A stretch of DNA of 40,053 nt from Sphingomonadaceae bacterium (GTDB lineage: Bacteria > Pseudomonadota > Alphaproteobacteria > Sphingomonadales > Sphingomonadaceae): the NCBI GenBank assembly GCA_947455865.1, contig CANGQZ010000004.1, forward strand, positions 1 through 40,053, written 5' to 3'. Position numbers and translations under genes: made by a program. The notes below the pieces were generated by a model. That model searched no databases. It was given only the letters and a program-made list of their open reading frames with translations, and was not told the DNA's origin. Numbering within the stretch: position 1 is the stretch's first letter; every line of letters starts with the position of its first letter. Positions 1 through 9,047 of this stretch are shown here, piece after piece.

Positions 1-2363
1 ACGCCGCCAGTCAGCTGAGAGCGCTCGATCGGCCGCAGCCGCGGATCGCGGGCGCCGGTCAGAACCCACTGGGCGATATCGGGCTTGCCGCTGGTGCCGA
101 TCGCATCGAGCGCGGCCGGGCGGAACAGCGGATCCTGTGAGGCCAGCGCCAGCGCAAACAGGCGCTGCGCCCCGGCGAGGCCGGCCTCTTCGGCCCAGAC
201 ACCGAGCGCGAGATCGATATAGGCGGGATCGAGCGCGGCGGTTTTTCCATCAAGGTAAGCGGCGGCGGCATCACGCAGCTGCGCCCGCAGCGGGGCATCC
301 TTGGCAACATAGGCGAGGGTGGTGGCGAGCTGGGCGCGGCGCTGGCTCTTTTCCGGATCCTCGCCCGCATAGGCGCCAACCTTGGGATCGAACCCGAGGG
401 CGGCGAGGCGCGGGGCATAGAGCCGGTCGACAAAAGTCTCGTAAACGCGCTGCGCCGGGGGATCGAAGAAACCGCCGCGATTGATGCCCTGCAGCCCGCC
501 GAGCGCGACCCCGCTGGCATAGCTATCGGGGTTGGCGACGAGCTTGCGCGTGAGCGCGGCCATTTGCGCCGCGCTTGCCCGGCCCGCCTCGAAGCTGGCG
601 CGCAGCGAATCGGCGAGCGCAACGGCTTCGCCGCCGGGCAAGGTATCGGCAGTGTCGATCAGCGCATCCCATTCGGCTGCGGGCAGTTCGAACCGGAAAT
701 AGCCGGTGCCACCGGCATTGGGCACGAACGGCCCGCTGCCTTTGACGGCGATCCGGCCCTGCTGGGCGGCAAGCAAGGTGCAGGCGCGGGCATCGCCCTG
801 CCGCACGCACAGCGGCACGCCCCACTGGGTGACCGGCGGGATGGTGCCGAGCCGGGCATAGCGGCTCTGGCTCACGGTGTAGCGACCGTCCTTGCCGGAG
901 AAGGTCAGCAGGGGCACGCCTTGCTGATCGGTGAAGCTCTGCATAGCCGGAAGGATGCGCGAATCGCCCGCGACATCGGCCATCGCCTTGAAGAAATCGG
1001 CGCTGGTGGCGCTGCCATAGCGGTGTGCGGCCATGTAGCGGTGCACCCCATCACGAAACTTGGCATCGCCCATGTAGGCCGCGATCATCGCGATGACCTG
1101 GCCGCCCTTGCCATAGGTGATGGTATCGAAGGCGGCATCGATCTGCGAATTGCGGACGATCGGCTGGTGGATCGGCCGGCCGGCGAGCAGCGCATCGGTC
1201 TGCATCGCGGCAAAGCCTTCGACCCGGGCGCCCGCCGCGATGTTGAGATCGGGCCGCCATTCATTGCCGATGCGGTAGCCCATCCAGTTGGCGAAGCTTT
1301 CGTTGAGCCAGATATCATCCCACCACGCCGGGGTGACCATATCGCCGAACCACTGGTGCGACAGCTCATGCGCCACGACCATGCCGAAATCGCGCTTCTG
1401 CGGGACTGAGGCATCGTCATCCAGCACGATGATGCCATCGTTGTAGAGGTCCGCCCCGGCGTTCTCCATCGCCCCGCTCTGGATCGGGCTGGTGACCTGA
1501 TCGAGCTTAGGGAACGGAAACGGCTCGCCGAAATAGTTTTCGAGATGCGTGACGATGCTTTTGCTGCCTTCGAGCGCGAAGTTCAGCCGGCCGGCATTTG
1601 TGGCGGGCGAAATCACCCGCAGCGGCAGCGGCGCGGCGCGCTGCGGGGTGGGCGGGACTTCGCCGGCAAGGGTGGCGAACGGCCCGACCATCATCGCCAC
1701 GAGGTACGTCGGCAGCGGCAGGGTGGGGGCAAAGCGGTGGACTTCGAGCCCGCCTTCCAGTGCCTTGCCCGTTTCAGGGGCATTGCCGACTGCGGTCAGC
1801 CCCGGCGGGGTGCGCAGCGTCAGCGTGAAGGGAACCTTGAAGCCGGGCTCGTCAAACGCCGGAAAAGCGCCGCGTGCATCGATCGATTCGAACTGGCTCC
1901 ACGCGTACCAGCTATCGCCGACTTTGGCGCGGAACAGGGTGGAGGGGCCATCACCGAACGGTGCAGCGTAATCGAACGCCAGCGTTACCGCGCCGGCCGG
2001 CAGCGGCTCGGGGAACACCAGCCGGGCGACACCCCATTCGTCAAGCTGCGTCCAAGTGGCGACTACTTCGCGCGATCCGATGCGCGCAACGGCGCGGCTG
2101 ACCGCCAGATCACGGCCGTGCAGATCGATGAAGCGGCTGGCGCGCTTGAGCCGGGCATCGATCTCGACATGGCCCGAAAACCGTGGCTGCGCCGGATCGA
2201 CAGTGAGATCGAGGCGGTAAGCGAGCGGCCGGACCGCATCCGTCAGCTTGCCTTCGGGGATCGGCGCCAGCGCTGCAACCGGGCCGGGCGCAGGTTCCGC
2301 AGCAAGGGCCGGCGCGGCCAGTGTCAGGGCGGAAATGGTGGCGGCAAACAGCAAACGGCGCAT
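1..2363 (-). CDS. M1 family metallo-aminopeptidase, partial (C-terminus beyond window)
   Basis: Zinc aminopeptidase that removes N-terminal residues from peptides, exported by a signal peptide (MRRLLFAATI... ending near ALAAEP, about residues 1-22). The frame stays open from the ATG at 2363 to the window edge, giving about 787 residues without a stop. The exopeptidase motif GAMEN is present, followed by the zinc motif HELSH (H332, E333, H336) and the third ligand in NESF (E355), exactly the HExxH-x18-E spacing of family M1. The C-terminal part is alpha-helical and fits the ERAP1-like C-terminal domain. Family members with this layout are about 850-900 residues, so roughly 70-110 residues lie outside the window. 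The substrate is unknown; periplasmic peptide turnover is inferred from the signal peptide. Confidence 0.93.
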   Translation of the reverse strand, partial: MRRLLFAATISALTLAAPALAAEPAPGPVAALAPIPEGKLTDAVRPLAYRLDLTVDPAQPRFSGHVEIDARLKRASRFIDLHGRDLAVSRAVARIGSREVVATWTQLDEWGVARLVFPEPLPAGAVTLAFDYAAPFGDGPSTLFRAKVGDSWYAWSQFESIDARGAFPAFDEPGFKVPFTLTLRTPPGLTAVGNAPETGKALEGGLEVHRFAPTLPLPTYLVAMMVGPFATLAGEVPPTPQRAAPLPLRVISPATNAGRLNFALEGSKSIVTHLENYFGEPFPFPKLDQVTSPIQSGAMENAGADLYNDGIIVLDDDASVPQKRDFGMVVAHELSHQWFGDMVTPAWWDDIWLNESFANWMGYRIGNEWRPDLNIAAGARVEGFAAMQTDALLAGRPIHQPIVRNSQIDAAFDTITYGKGGQVIAMIAAYMGDAKFRDGVHRYMAAHRYGSATSADFFKAMADVAGDSRILPAMQSFTDQQGVPLLTFSGKDGRYTVSQSRYARLGTIPPVTQWGVPLCVRQGDARACTLLAAQQGRIAVKGSGPFVPNAGGTGYFRFELPAAEWDALIDTADTLPGGEAVALADSLRASFEAGRASAAQMAALTRKLVANPDSYASGVALGGLQGINRGGFFDPPAQRVYETFVDRLYAPRLAALGFDPKVGAYAGEDPEKSQRRAQLATTLAYVAKDAPLRAQLRDAAAAYLDGKTAALDPAYIDLALGVWAEEAGLAGAQRLFALALASQDPLFRPAALDAIGTSGKPDIAQWVLTGARDPRLRPIERSQLTGG

Positions 2364-2468
2364 GGTTAACTCTTCAGGGGACGAGAGGGACCGCGCCATG
2401 CGCTGCCGCTTTTCCAGTTGCAACCGAAACTTTCGTCAGACTGTCAATCCAGTCCGACGAACGACATA

Positions 2469-4043
2469 TCAACGCAATAGCCCCCCCAGCAGCCCCCGTG
2501 CGAAGCGACCGAATGCGGCGCCGCCAAGCTGGGTGGCGACCGTCCCGACCACGGCCGACAGCCCCGAGGCGACCGGCGAGGCGCGCGATTTGCGCCCGCT
2601 GAGTTCGGCAGCCAGCACCGATCCTGCCGAAGCGGCCACCGCGCCCATCGCCGCGCGGCCGGCCTTGCCCCACAGGCTGGGGCTCTGGCGTGCCTGCGCC
2701 TGCTGGGCGGCGGCCCCTTCCTGTTCGACCACTTGCGCCGCGGCGGCGGCATCGGCGGCCTTTTGCTGGAGCACTTCGGCGGCGGATTCGCGGTTGACGA
2801 GGCTATCGTACTTGCCCGCGAACGGGCTGATCGACTGGATGATCGCGCGCTCCTTGTCGGTCACCGGGCCGAGGCGCGAGCGCGGCGGGGCGATCAGGGT
2901 GCGCTGGACAATGCTGGGTGCGCCATCGGGATCGAGCGTCGAGACCAGCGCTTCGCCCACCTTGAGTTCGGTGATCGCGGTTTCGACATCGAGCTTCGGG
3001 TTGATCCGGAAGGTCTCGGCAGCGGCCCGAATCGCTTTTTGATCGCGCGGAGTGAAGGCGCGCAGGGCGTGCTGGACGCGGTTGCCAAGCTGGCCGGCGA
3101 TCTTTTCGGGAATGTCGATCGGGTTCTGCGAGATGAAATAGACCCCCACCCCCTTCGAACGCACCAGCCGGACGACTTGCTCGACCTTTTCGTACAGCGC
3201 CTGCGGGGCATCATCAAACAGCAGGTGCGCCTCGTCGAAAAAGAACACCAGGGTGGGCTTTTCCGGATCGCCCACTTCGGGCAGCGCCTCGAACAGTTCG
3301 GACAGCAGCCACAGCAGGAAGGTGGCGTAGAGCTTGGGGCTCTGCATCAGCTTGTCGGCGGCGAGGATGTTGATCAGCCCGCGGCCCTGATCGTCGCAGG
3401 TGATGAAATCATGAATCTCGAACGCCGGCTCGCCGAAGAAGCGGTCCGCCCCCTGGCTTTCGAAGGCGAGGAGCTGGCGCTGGATCGTGCCGATGCTGGC
3501 CTTGGCGACGTTGCCATACTTGGTCGCCAGTTCAGCGGCGTTTTCGCCGACGGCCATCAGCACTTGCTGGAGATCGTTGAAATCGAGCAGCAGCAAGGCG
3601 TTGTCGTCGGCGTACTTGAAGGCGACCGTGAGCACGCCTTCCTGCGTATCGTTCAGCCCGAGCAGCCGGCTGAGCAGCAGCGGCCCCATTTCGGAGATGG
3701 TGGTGCGGATCGGATGGCCTTTTTCGCCATAGAGATCCCAGAAAACCGCCGGGTTGTCGCGGTAGGCATAGTCGGTAATGCCAAGGTCCCTGGCGCGCTG
3801 TTCGATGGTGTCGGCGTGCTTGAAATCGTGGCTGCCGGGCATGGAAATGCCGGACAGATCACCCTTCACATCCGCCAGAAAGACCGGGACGCCGGCGGCG
3901 GAGAACTGTTCGGCGATGGTCTGGAGGGTGACGGTCTTGCCGGTGCCGGTGGCGCCCGCGACGAGCCCGTGGCGGTTGGCGCGGCCAAGGTGGAGCACTT
4001 GCCGTTCGCCGCCTTCCGCTAGGCCGATAAAGATGTCGTCCAT
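2469..4043 (-). CDS. HerA/YjgR-like ATPase (DUF853 family)
   Basis: A 524-residue P-loop ATPase of the HerA-FtsK superfamily, the group that includes E. coli YjgR. Near the N-terminus is a Walker A loop ([11 protein letters not shown]), then [11 protein letters not shown] typical of the family, a Walker B-like strand ([12 protein letters not shown]) and a sensor-like segment ([13 protein letters not shown]). The C-terminus carries an Ala/Gln-rich, probably helical stretch and a Gly-rich hydrophobic tail. I chose the ATG at 4043 because GGGGAG lies about nine bases upstream and homology starts at [12 protein letters not shown]; the frame stays open a further 100 codons upstream but that part does not look like protein. 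The cellular role of this family is not established; DNA translocation or remodelling is inferred only from its superfamily. It is divergent from the pabBC operon. Confidence 0.9.
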   Translation of the reverse strand: MDDIFIGLAEGGERQVLHLGRANRHGLVAGATGTGKTVTLQTIAEQFSAAGVPVFLADVKGDLSGISMPGSHDFKHADTIEQRARDLGITDYAYRDNPAVFWDLYGEKGHPIRTTISEMGPLLLSRLLGLNDTQEGVLTVAFKYADDNALLLLDFNDLQQVLMAVGENAAELATKYGNVAKASIGTIQRQLLAFESQGADRFFGEPAFEIHDFITCDDQGRGLINILAADKLMQSPKLYATFLLWLLSELFEALPEVGDPEKPTLVFFFDEAHLLFDDAPQALYEKVEQVVRLVRSKGVGVYFISQNPIDIPEKIAGQLGNRVQHALRAFTPRDQKAIRAAAETFRINPKLDVETAITELKVGEALVSTLDPDGAPSIVQRTLIAPPRSRLGPVTDKERAIIQSISPFAGKYDSLVNRESAAEVLQQKAADAAAAAQVVEQEGAAAQQAQARQSPSLWGKAGRAAMGAVAASAGSVLAAELSGRKSRASPVASGLSAVVGTVATQLGGAAFGRFARGLLGGLLR

Positions 4044-4172
4044 TGCCGTGATGCTCCCCGCAGGTCGGATGCCGCCCAGAGCCATGGCATAAGCAGCTGG
4101 CCGGGCACTGGCGAGGGGGATTTTGCAACGCTTTTGCAACGGCCATGCAACGGGGCTAGAAGCGCGCGCTCC

Positions 4173-5975
4173 ATGCCTGAACCCTTCGTGCTTCTTGACG
4201 ATGCCCGCCCCGGAGCGGCAACCCCGGCGCGGCTGTACCGCGCGCCGGTGGAAATCGTTGTCGCGCGCCGACCGGAAGAGGTTGTGCCCGCGCTGGCCCG
4301 GCTGGCCGAGCTGGCGGCGGATGGTCGGCATCTGGCCGGTCATATCGCCTACGAGGCCGGGCTAGCGCTTGAACCGCGGCTGGCCGGGCTCGCTGCGGCG
4401 CGGACCGGGGCGGGCGGACCGCTGCTGTGGTTCGGGGCCTTTGCCGGGTTCACCGAGATCGCGCCCGAAGCAGTGCCGGCGTGGCTGGCGGCGGAGGCCA
4501 GCGGCCCGGCCAGTGTCGGGCCGCTTGAACCGGCGCTGTCCGCCGCAGCCTATGCCCGCACCTTTGCCGCGCTGCAGGCGGCAATCGCGGCGGGGGACAT
4601 CTATCAGGCCAACCTGACATTTCCGCTGGTGGGGGCCTGGCAGGGCGATCCGCTGGCGCTTTATGCCCGGCTGCGCCCGGCGGCGGCGGCAGGCTATGGC
4701 GGGGTGATCCACGACGGATCGCACTGGCTGCTGAGCCTTTCGCCCGAGCTGTTCGTGGCGCTGCGTGGGGACAAGGTGACGGTGCGGCCGATGAAAGGCA
4801 CCCGCCCGCGCCATGCCGATCCGGCGGAGGACCTTGCGGCGGCGGCAGATCTGGCCGGCGCCACCAAGGACCGCGCCGAAAACCTGATGATCGTTGACCT
4901 GATGCGCAACGACCTGTCGCGCGTGGCGGTGCCAGGATCGGTGCGGGTCGAGTCGGCCTATGCCATCGAAAGCTATCCGACGGTGCACCAGATGGTTTCG
5001 ACCGTGCGCGCGCACTTGCTGCCCGGCTGCGGCGCGCTTGATCTGGTGCGTGCGCTGTTCCCGTGCGGTTCGGTGACGGGGGCGCCGAAGATTCGGGCGA
5101 TGGAACTGATCGCGCAGACCGAGCCTGACGCACGCGGGCCCTATTGCGGGGCGCTGGGACGGATTGACCCCACTGGCGAGACCGCGTTCAATGTGGCAAT
5201 CCGCACCTTGCGGCTCGCACCGGACGGCAATGGCAAAGCCAGCCGGCCCGGCGGGCGGGCGGTACTGGGAGTCGGCTCGGCAATCGTGGCGGATTCGGAC
5301 GGCATGACCGAGTGGCGGGAATGTCTCGTAAAAGGGGGTTTCGTGCGCGCAGCGGCCGGCGGCTTCGATCTGATCGAGACGATGGCGTTTGCGCCCGAGA
5401 GCGGCATCGCCCTGCTCGACCTGCATCTGGAAAGGGCCAAGGCGAGCGCCGCCGAGCTGGGCTTCGTGTTCGATCGCCACGCCGTGCGGAACGCCATCCA
5501 GGCGCTGTGCTTTGCCGCCGAGGCGCCGGCCAAAGTGCGCCTTTCGGTGGCGCGCAGCGGGGCCTATGCGCTTGAACTGGGTGAATTGCCCCCGGCGCTG
5601 CCCGACCCGATGCGCTGCGCGGTGCTGCCGCTGCCGGTCGATCCGGCCGATTTCCGGCTGGGCCACAAGACCACCGACCGCGCCTTCTACACCGCCGCGC
5701 AGCATGCCGCCGCCGCTGCGGGTGCGGACGAGGCCCTGCTGATGCGCAGCGACGGGCTGGTCACCGAAGGCAGCTTTACCAGCCTGTTCGTCGAACGTGA
5801 CGGGGTGCTGCTGACCCCGCCGGCACGGCTGGGGCTGCTGCCCGGGGTGCTGCGCCGTTCGTTGCTGGAAAGCGGCCGCGCCCGCGAGGCGGAGCTGACG
5901 CTAAACGATCTGGCGGACGAATTTTTGCTGGGCAACGCCTTGCGCGGGCTGATGCCGGCGCGTTTGCTGACATGA
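4173..5975 (+). CDS. pabB: Aminodeoxychorismate synthase component I fused to 4-amino-4-deoxychorismate lyase-like domain (PabB-PabC)
   Basis: A 600-residue two-domain enzyme of the p-aminobenzoate branch of folate synthesis. Residues about 80-395 are a chorismate-binding domain with the signatures [34 protein letters not shown] and [16 protein letters not shown]. After about residue 400 comes a class IV PLP aminotransferase fold with the lysine segment [11 protein letters not shown] and the cofactor-loop signature [21 protein letters not shown]. One polypeptide therefore covers both formation of aminodeoxychorismate and its cleavage to p-aminobenzoate and pyruvate; the glutamine amidotransferase PabA is not nearby. 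Start chosen at 4173 because family similarity begins at [11 protein letters not shown]; an in-frame ATG at 4134 would add 13 residues lacking family character. It overlaps the next gene by ATGA. Confidence 0.93.
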   Translation: MPEPFVLLDDARPGAATPARLYRAPVEIVVARRPEEVVPALARLAELAADGRHLAGHIAYEAGLALEPRLAGLAAARTGAGGPLLWFGAFAGFTEIAPEAVPAWLAAEASGPASVGPLEPALSAAAYARTFAALQAAIAAGDIYQANLTFPLVGAWQGDPLALYARLRPAAAAGYGGVIHDGSHWLLSLSPELFVALRGDKVTVRPMKGTRPRHADPAEDLAAAADLAGATKDRAENLMIVDLMRNDLSRVAVPGSVRVESAYAIESYPTVHQMVSTVRAHLLPGCGALDLVRALFPCGSVTGAPKIRAMELIAQTEPDARGPYCGALGRIDPTGETAFNVAIRTLRLAPDGNGKASRPGGRAVLGVGSAIVADSDGMTEWRECLVKGGFVRAAAGGFDLIETMAFAPESGIALLDLHLERAKASAAELGFVFDRHAVRNAIQALCFAAEAPAKVRLSVARSGAYALELGELPPALPDPMRCAVLPLPVDPADFRLGHKTTDRAFYTAAQHAAAAAGADEALLMRSDGLVTEGSFTSLFVERDGVLLTPPARLGLLPGVLRRSLLESGRAREAELTLNDLADEFLLGNALRGLMPARLLT

Positions 5976-7144
5976 GCGGCATTTCGCAGGCGCTCACCCG
6001 GATCGCCCCATCCGCAACTTCGGCGATGACCGACCGGGCGGCGGCGCTGCGCGCCGAAGGGCGTGACATCATTTCGCTCTCCGTGGGCGAGCCGGATTTC
6101 GCCACGCCGCCGCATGTGATCGCCGCCGCCAAGGCCGCGCTCGACGGTGGGCAGACGCGCTACACTGCCGTGGGCGGGACGGCGGCGATGAAGGCGGCTG
6201 CGGCGCTGCACTTTGCGCGCGATCTGGGGATCGCAGTGCCGCTGGCGCAAGTGACGGTGAGCGCCGGGGGCAAGCAGGCGATCTTCCACGCGCTGATGGC
6301 GACGCTGAACCCGGGCGACGAGGTGCTGATCCCGGCGCCGTGGTGGGTGAGCTATCCCGAGATCGTGCGCTTTGCCGGCGGGACGGTGGTACCGCTGGCG
6401 ACCGGTGCCGCCGGGGGCTTCCGCATAACGACGGAGCAACTGGCCGCCGCGATCACCCCGCGCACCCGCTGGCTGCTGCTCAACAGCCCGGGCAACCCGA
6501 CCGGCGCGACCTATTCCGCGCAGGATCTTCGCGCGCTGGACGATGTGCTGCGCGCGCATCCTGAAATTCTGGTGATGAGCGACGACATCTATGCGCCGCT
6601 GCGCTATGGCGGCGCCGAGCATGCGACGCTGGCGGTGGAATGCCCCGATCTGGCGGAGCGGGTGCTGACGATCTCGGGCGTTTCCAAAAGCCATGCGATG
6701 ACCGGTTTCCGAATCGGCGTGGCAGCCGGGCCGGAATGGCTGATCCGGGCGATGGAAAAGCTGCAATCGCATTCATCGGGCAATCCCTGCTCGATCTCGC
6801 AGGCGGCGGCGGTGGCGGCATTCACCGGCCCGCAGGACTTTCTGGACGGGTGGCGCGAGCGCTTCCGGGCGCGGCGCGATTTCGTGGTCGGGGCGATCAA
6901 CGCCATCCCCGGCCTGTCGACCCCGGTGCCCGACGGGGCGTTTTACTGCATGGTCGATGCCGCTCCGCTGATGGCGCGGCTGGGCACCGACGAGGAACTG
7001 GTCTTGCACATTCTGGAACACGGCGTGGCGGTGGTGCCGGCATCGGCCTTTGGCGGGGCGGATGGGTTCCGCATCAGCTTCGCCGCCGACGATGCGCAGC
7101 TGGCCGAGGCGCTGCGGCGCATCGCCGCGGCCGTGGCAGCGTGA
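5972..7144 (+). CDS. aspC: Class I/II PLP-dependent aminotransferase, aspartate aminotransferase-like
   Basis: A 390-residue fold-type I aminotransferase, probably transferring the amino group between aspartate and 2-oxoglutarate in the cytoplasm. Visible signatures are SVGEPDFATP near the N-terminus, the NSPGNPTGATYS loop, the DDIYAPLRY aspartate region and the PLP-lysine segment SGVSKSHAMTGFRIG with K239 as the Schiff-base residue. Near the C-terminus, FRISFAA supplies the usual arginine that binds the substrate carboxylate. The motif set matches the I-gamma (bacterial aspartate/prephenate) group, so prephenate amination is an alternative. The start overlaps the pabBC stop as ATGA and the end overlaps the next gene as GTGA, so translation is probably coupled along the cluster. 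Confidence 0.85.
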   Translation: MSGISQALTRIAPSATSAMTDRAAALRAEGRDIISLSVGEPDFATPPHVIAAAKAALDGGQTRYTAVGGTAAMKAAAALHFARDLGIAVPLAQVTVSAGGKQAIFHALMATLNPGDEVLIPAPWWVSYPEIVRFAGGTVVPLATGAAGGFRITTEQLAAAITPRTRWLLLNSPGNPTGATYSAQDLRALDDVLRAHPEILVMSDDIYAPLRYGGAEHATLAVECPDLAERVLTISGVSKSHAMTGFRIGVAAGPEWLIRAMEKLQSHSSGNPCSISQAAAVAAFTGPQDFLDGWRERFRARRDFVVGAINAIPGLSTPVPDGAFYCMVDAAPLMARLGTDEELVLHILEHGVAVVPASAFGGADGFRISFAADDAQLAEALRRIAAAVAA

Positions 7145-7809
7145 GCCCGCTGCCCATCCTGTTCGAGGACGGCGAGGCACTGGTGATCGACAAGCCCGCC
7201 GGGCTGGCGGTCGATCCGCCGCGTGCCGGGGGCGAGAGCCTGGCCGATCATCTCGATGCCTTGCGGCTGGGGTTCCAGCGGCTGCCGGTGGCGGTGCACC
7301 GGCTCGACCGTGACACATCGGGCTGCCTGCTGCTGGCGCGCAATCCCAAATCCGCCAAGCGGCTAGGGGCGGCCTTCGAAGCGCGGCTGGTGGAAAAGCG
7401 TTATTTGGGGGTGGTCGCCGGACCGGTGCCCGAGGACGCCGGCACGATCGATCTGGCGCTGACCAAGATCAGCAGCGCCGAGGACGGCTGGCGGATGATC
7501 GCGGCGGCCAGCGGCAAGCCTTCGGTGACGCACTGGTCGAAACTGGCGGTGGCGGATAGTGCGGACGGCCCTTTGACGCTGGTGGAATTCCGGCCCGAAA
7601 CCGGGCGGACGCACCAGATCCGGATTCACGCGCTGGAAGCGTTCGGCCATCCGTTGCTGGGCGATCCGATCTATGGCGATGGAACTGGCGCGGCACGCAC
7701 GCTGCTGCATGCGGCGGGGCTGACGGTGCAGCGGGAGGGCAAGGAGCCGATTCGCGCGGTCGCGCCGCTGCCGGCCGATTTTGCCGCGCTGGGGTTCAGC
7801 GATGGCTGA
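7141..7809 (+). CDS. RluA-family RNA pseudouridine synthase, single catalytic domain
   Basis: A 222-residue enzyme that isomerises uridine to pseudouridine in rRNA or tRNA. The catalytic motif HRLDRDTSGCLLLAR carries the nucleophile D56; RTHQIRIHALEAFGHPLLGDPIYG is the second family signature. There is no N-terminal S4 RNA-binding domain, so it resembles the compact RluA/TruC type, not RluC/RluD. The start is a GTG at 7141 that overlaps the aspartate aminotransferase stop (GTGA); the frame is open upstream but that part is not protein-like. The target position in RNA cannot be told from the sequence. It overlaps arfB by eight bases, so two translation-related genes are physically coupled. Confidence 0.9.
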   Translation: MSPLPILFEDGEALVIDKPAGLAVDPPRAGGESLADHLDALRLGFQRLPVAVHRLDRDTSGCLLLARNPKSAKRLGAAFEARLVEKRYLGVVAGPVPEDAGTIDLALTKISSAEDGWRMIAAASGKPSVTHWSKLAVADSADGPLTLVEFRPETGRTHQIRIHALEAFGHPLLGDPIYGDGTGAARTLLHAAGLTVQREGKEPIRAVAPLPADFAALGFSDG

Positions 7810-8224
7810 TGCGGCGGCCGAGGAAGCGATCGAGCGGGCGCTGGCCCATTGCAGCGAGAGCTTCATCGCCGCCGCCGGCCCGGGCGGGCAGAACGTCAAC
7901 AAGGTGGCGACGGCGGTGCAGCTTCGCGTCGATGTCTATGCGCTGCGGCTGGCCCCGCTGGTGTTCGCGCGGTTCAAGGAACTGGCGGGCAGCCGGATGA
8001 CGGCGAAAGGCGAGCTGGTGTTCACCGCGCGGCGGTTCCGCACGCAGGAAGCCAACCGCGCCGACGCGCGCGAGCGGCTGGCCGAACTGATCCGCGATGC
8101 GCACAAGCTGCCCGAGAAGCGCGCCAAAAGCCGGCTCAACCGGGTGGGCAAAGTGGAGCGGCTGGCGGGCAAGAAGCTGCGCGGCACGGTGAAGGCCGGT
8201 CGCGGGAAAGTGCAGCTTGATTAG
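7802..8224 (+). CDS. arfB: Alternative ribosome-rescue peptidyl-tRNA hydrolase ArfB
   Basis: A 140-residue protein of the class I release-factor-like family (YaeJ/ArfB). It frees stalled ribosomes by hydrolysing peptidyl-tRNA without a stop codon. The GGQ motif sits at residues 28-30 within GPGGQNVNKVATAV, and the C-terminal tail is long and basic (KLPEKRAKSR..., KKLRGTVKAGRGK), the part that in the family enters the empty mRNA channel. Length is as expected. The ATG at 7802 overlaps the upstream pseudouridine synthase gene by eight bases and gives the family N-terminus. The stop overlaps tail-to-tail with the small lipoprotein gene on the other strand. Confidence 0.92.
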   Translation: MADAAAEEAIERALAHCSESFIAAAGPGGQNVNKVATAVQLRVDVYALRLAPLVFARFKELAGSRMTAKGELVFTARRFRTQEANRADARERLAELIRDAHKLPEKRAKSRLNRVGKVERLAGKKLRGTVKAGRGKVQLD

Positions 8225-8412
8225 GTCGCCTCGGGGACGGGAGCAGCGCCGGGCGCTGCCGCTTCGGGCGGCACCTGACTCTCGATCATCTGCGCGGCAT
8301 CGTCGAGTGCCTTTGCCTCACCCACGGTGACGCCGCCGGGGCCGCGGGCGTTATCGGGTTTCTGGCACGCGCTGAGCGCGAACAGGGGGATGAGGGGGAG
8401 CAGGCGCTTCAT
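8221..8412 (-). CDS. Small predicted lipoprotein, function unknown
   Basis: A 63-residue protein with a lipoprotein signal: basic start MKRLLPLIPL, hydrophobic core and a lipobox LSAC with the cysteine at about residue 16. The mature part is short, Ala/Pro-rich and probably unstructured. No conserved domain is recognisable. The reading frame is compact and the lipobox well placed, so I regard it as a real gene even though it is small; it overlaps the arfB stop by four bases on the opposite strand. It may be an outer-membrane-anchored accessory peptide, but nothing in the sequence identifies a role. Confidence 0.65.
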   Translation of the reverse strand: MKRLLPLIPLFALSACQKPDNARGPGGVTVGEAKALDDAAQMIESQVPPEAAAPGAAPVPEAT

Positions 8413-8461
8413 GCGCAGCCATTAGCACGAAGCGAGAGGTGCTTGTAGCTGCGGATCAGGC

Positions 8462-8597
8462 CCGATCCTGCCCATTTGCGCATAGCGCATGACGGCGGGG
8501 CATTCGGCAGGCTGCGGCCGGCCCCCCACCACGGCGCTTGCAGCGCCGCGGTCCCCCTCCCCATTTGCGCCATGCGCAAACAGGGAGGATTTGGGTA
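8462..8597. repeat. Double-hairpin intergenic repeat (sphingomonad-type)
   Basis: The 187-bp gap between the two lipoprotein genes holds two adjacent stem-loops. One has arms GGCGCT/AGCGCC inside a larger ACC...GGT pairing (about 8529-8554). The other has arms CTCCC and TTTGCGC pairing with GCGCAAA and GGGAG around a CAT loop (about 8563-8588). A third, weaker copy of the TTTGCGCA...GCGC element lies at about 8475-8490. The CCCACC...GGTCCCCCTCCCC...GGGAGGA layout is one I recognise as a dispersed intergenic element in Sphingomonadales genomes; its copy number here cannot be tested. Confidence 0.6.
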
Positions 8598-8599
8598 AG

Positions 8600-8920
8600 T
8601 CACATCTTCTTTTCGGCTTCGCCGAGCGCCTTGTCGGCCCCGCTCTTGGGCGCGCCATCGCCGGCGGCGTTGAAATCCTGCGCCGCGGCGGCAGCGGCAG
8701 CGGCTGCGGCAGCCGGATCGGGGGCGGCGTTGGGATCGGCGGCAGCGGTGCTGGGCTCAACCATCGGGCTGGGCTGCGCGGCAATGCTGCTCAGCGGCTC
8801 TTCCGCCGGCGCCTCGGCATTGTCGGACGAGGCGGGGGAGCTGGCACTGTCGGAACTGCCGCAGGCGGCGAGGCTCAGGGTCGCGGCGGCAACGATAGCG
8901 GCAAAGGCGAATTTTTTCAT
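8600..8920 (-). CDS. Alanine-rich predicted lipoprotein, function unknown
   Basis: A 106-residue protein with a lipoprotein signal peptide (MKKFAFAAIVAAATLSLAAC) whose lipobox cysteine is followed by GSSDSASS, a typical flexible linker. The mature region is low in complexity: Ser/Ala/Pro/Glu-rich, with an uninterrupted run of 11 alanines near residue 77 encoded by mixed GCN codons, and a basic/acidic tail ending EAEKKM. No domain is recognisable. It is divergent from the sahR operon, and its start lies 123 bases from the sahR start, so the two genes share one intergenic control region. Confidence 0.7.
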   Translation of the reverse strand: MKKFAFAAIVAAATLSLAACGSSDSASSPASSDNAEAPAEEPLSSIAAQPSPMVEPSTAAADPNAAPDPAAAAAAAAAAAQDFNAAGDGAPKSGADKALGEAEKKM

Positions 8921-9015
8921 GGGATCAGCCCTCGGTTCGGATACATTGAATGCCGGGCTTCTAGCCAAGCGGCGGCGGCAACGCAAAGCCTGTGCGCAGC
9001 GCAATCCCCGCCCTT

Positions 9016-9047
9016 GCATGCATATAAAGATATCTTTATATGCATGC
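9016..9047. promoter_or_regulatory. Perfect 32-bp palindrome, probable SahR operator
   Basis: A perfect inverted repeat of 16-base half sites centred between 9031 and 9032, with core ATAAAGATATCTTTAT and GCATGC at both outer ends. It overlaps the first possible sahR start codon (ATG at 9044). A plausible promoter lies across it: TTGCAT at 9014-9019, 17 bases, TATATG at 9037-9042. An AT-rich palindrome of this kind immediately before an ArsR-family gene is the expected place for autorepression. I recall a similar core for SahR sites in alphaproteobacteria, but that has not been checked. Confidence 0.8.

Noticed and set aside
4044..4343. Longer N-terminus for the HerA-like ATPase
   Set aside because: The additional codons overlap the divergent pabBC gene, are not protein-like, and a good ribosome-binding site precedes the ATG at 4043.
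8489..9043. In-frame N-terminal extension of SahR reaching back over the neighbouring lipoprotein gene
   Set aside because: The extension is the antisense of the lipoprotein gene and the intergenic repeat, is Gly/Arg-rich, and lies before the palindromic operator; the ArsR domain begins only after 9044.
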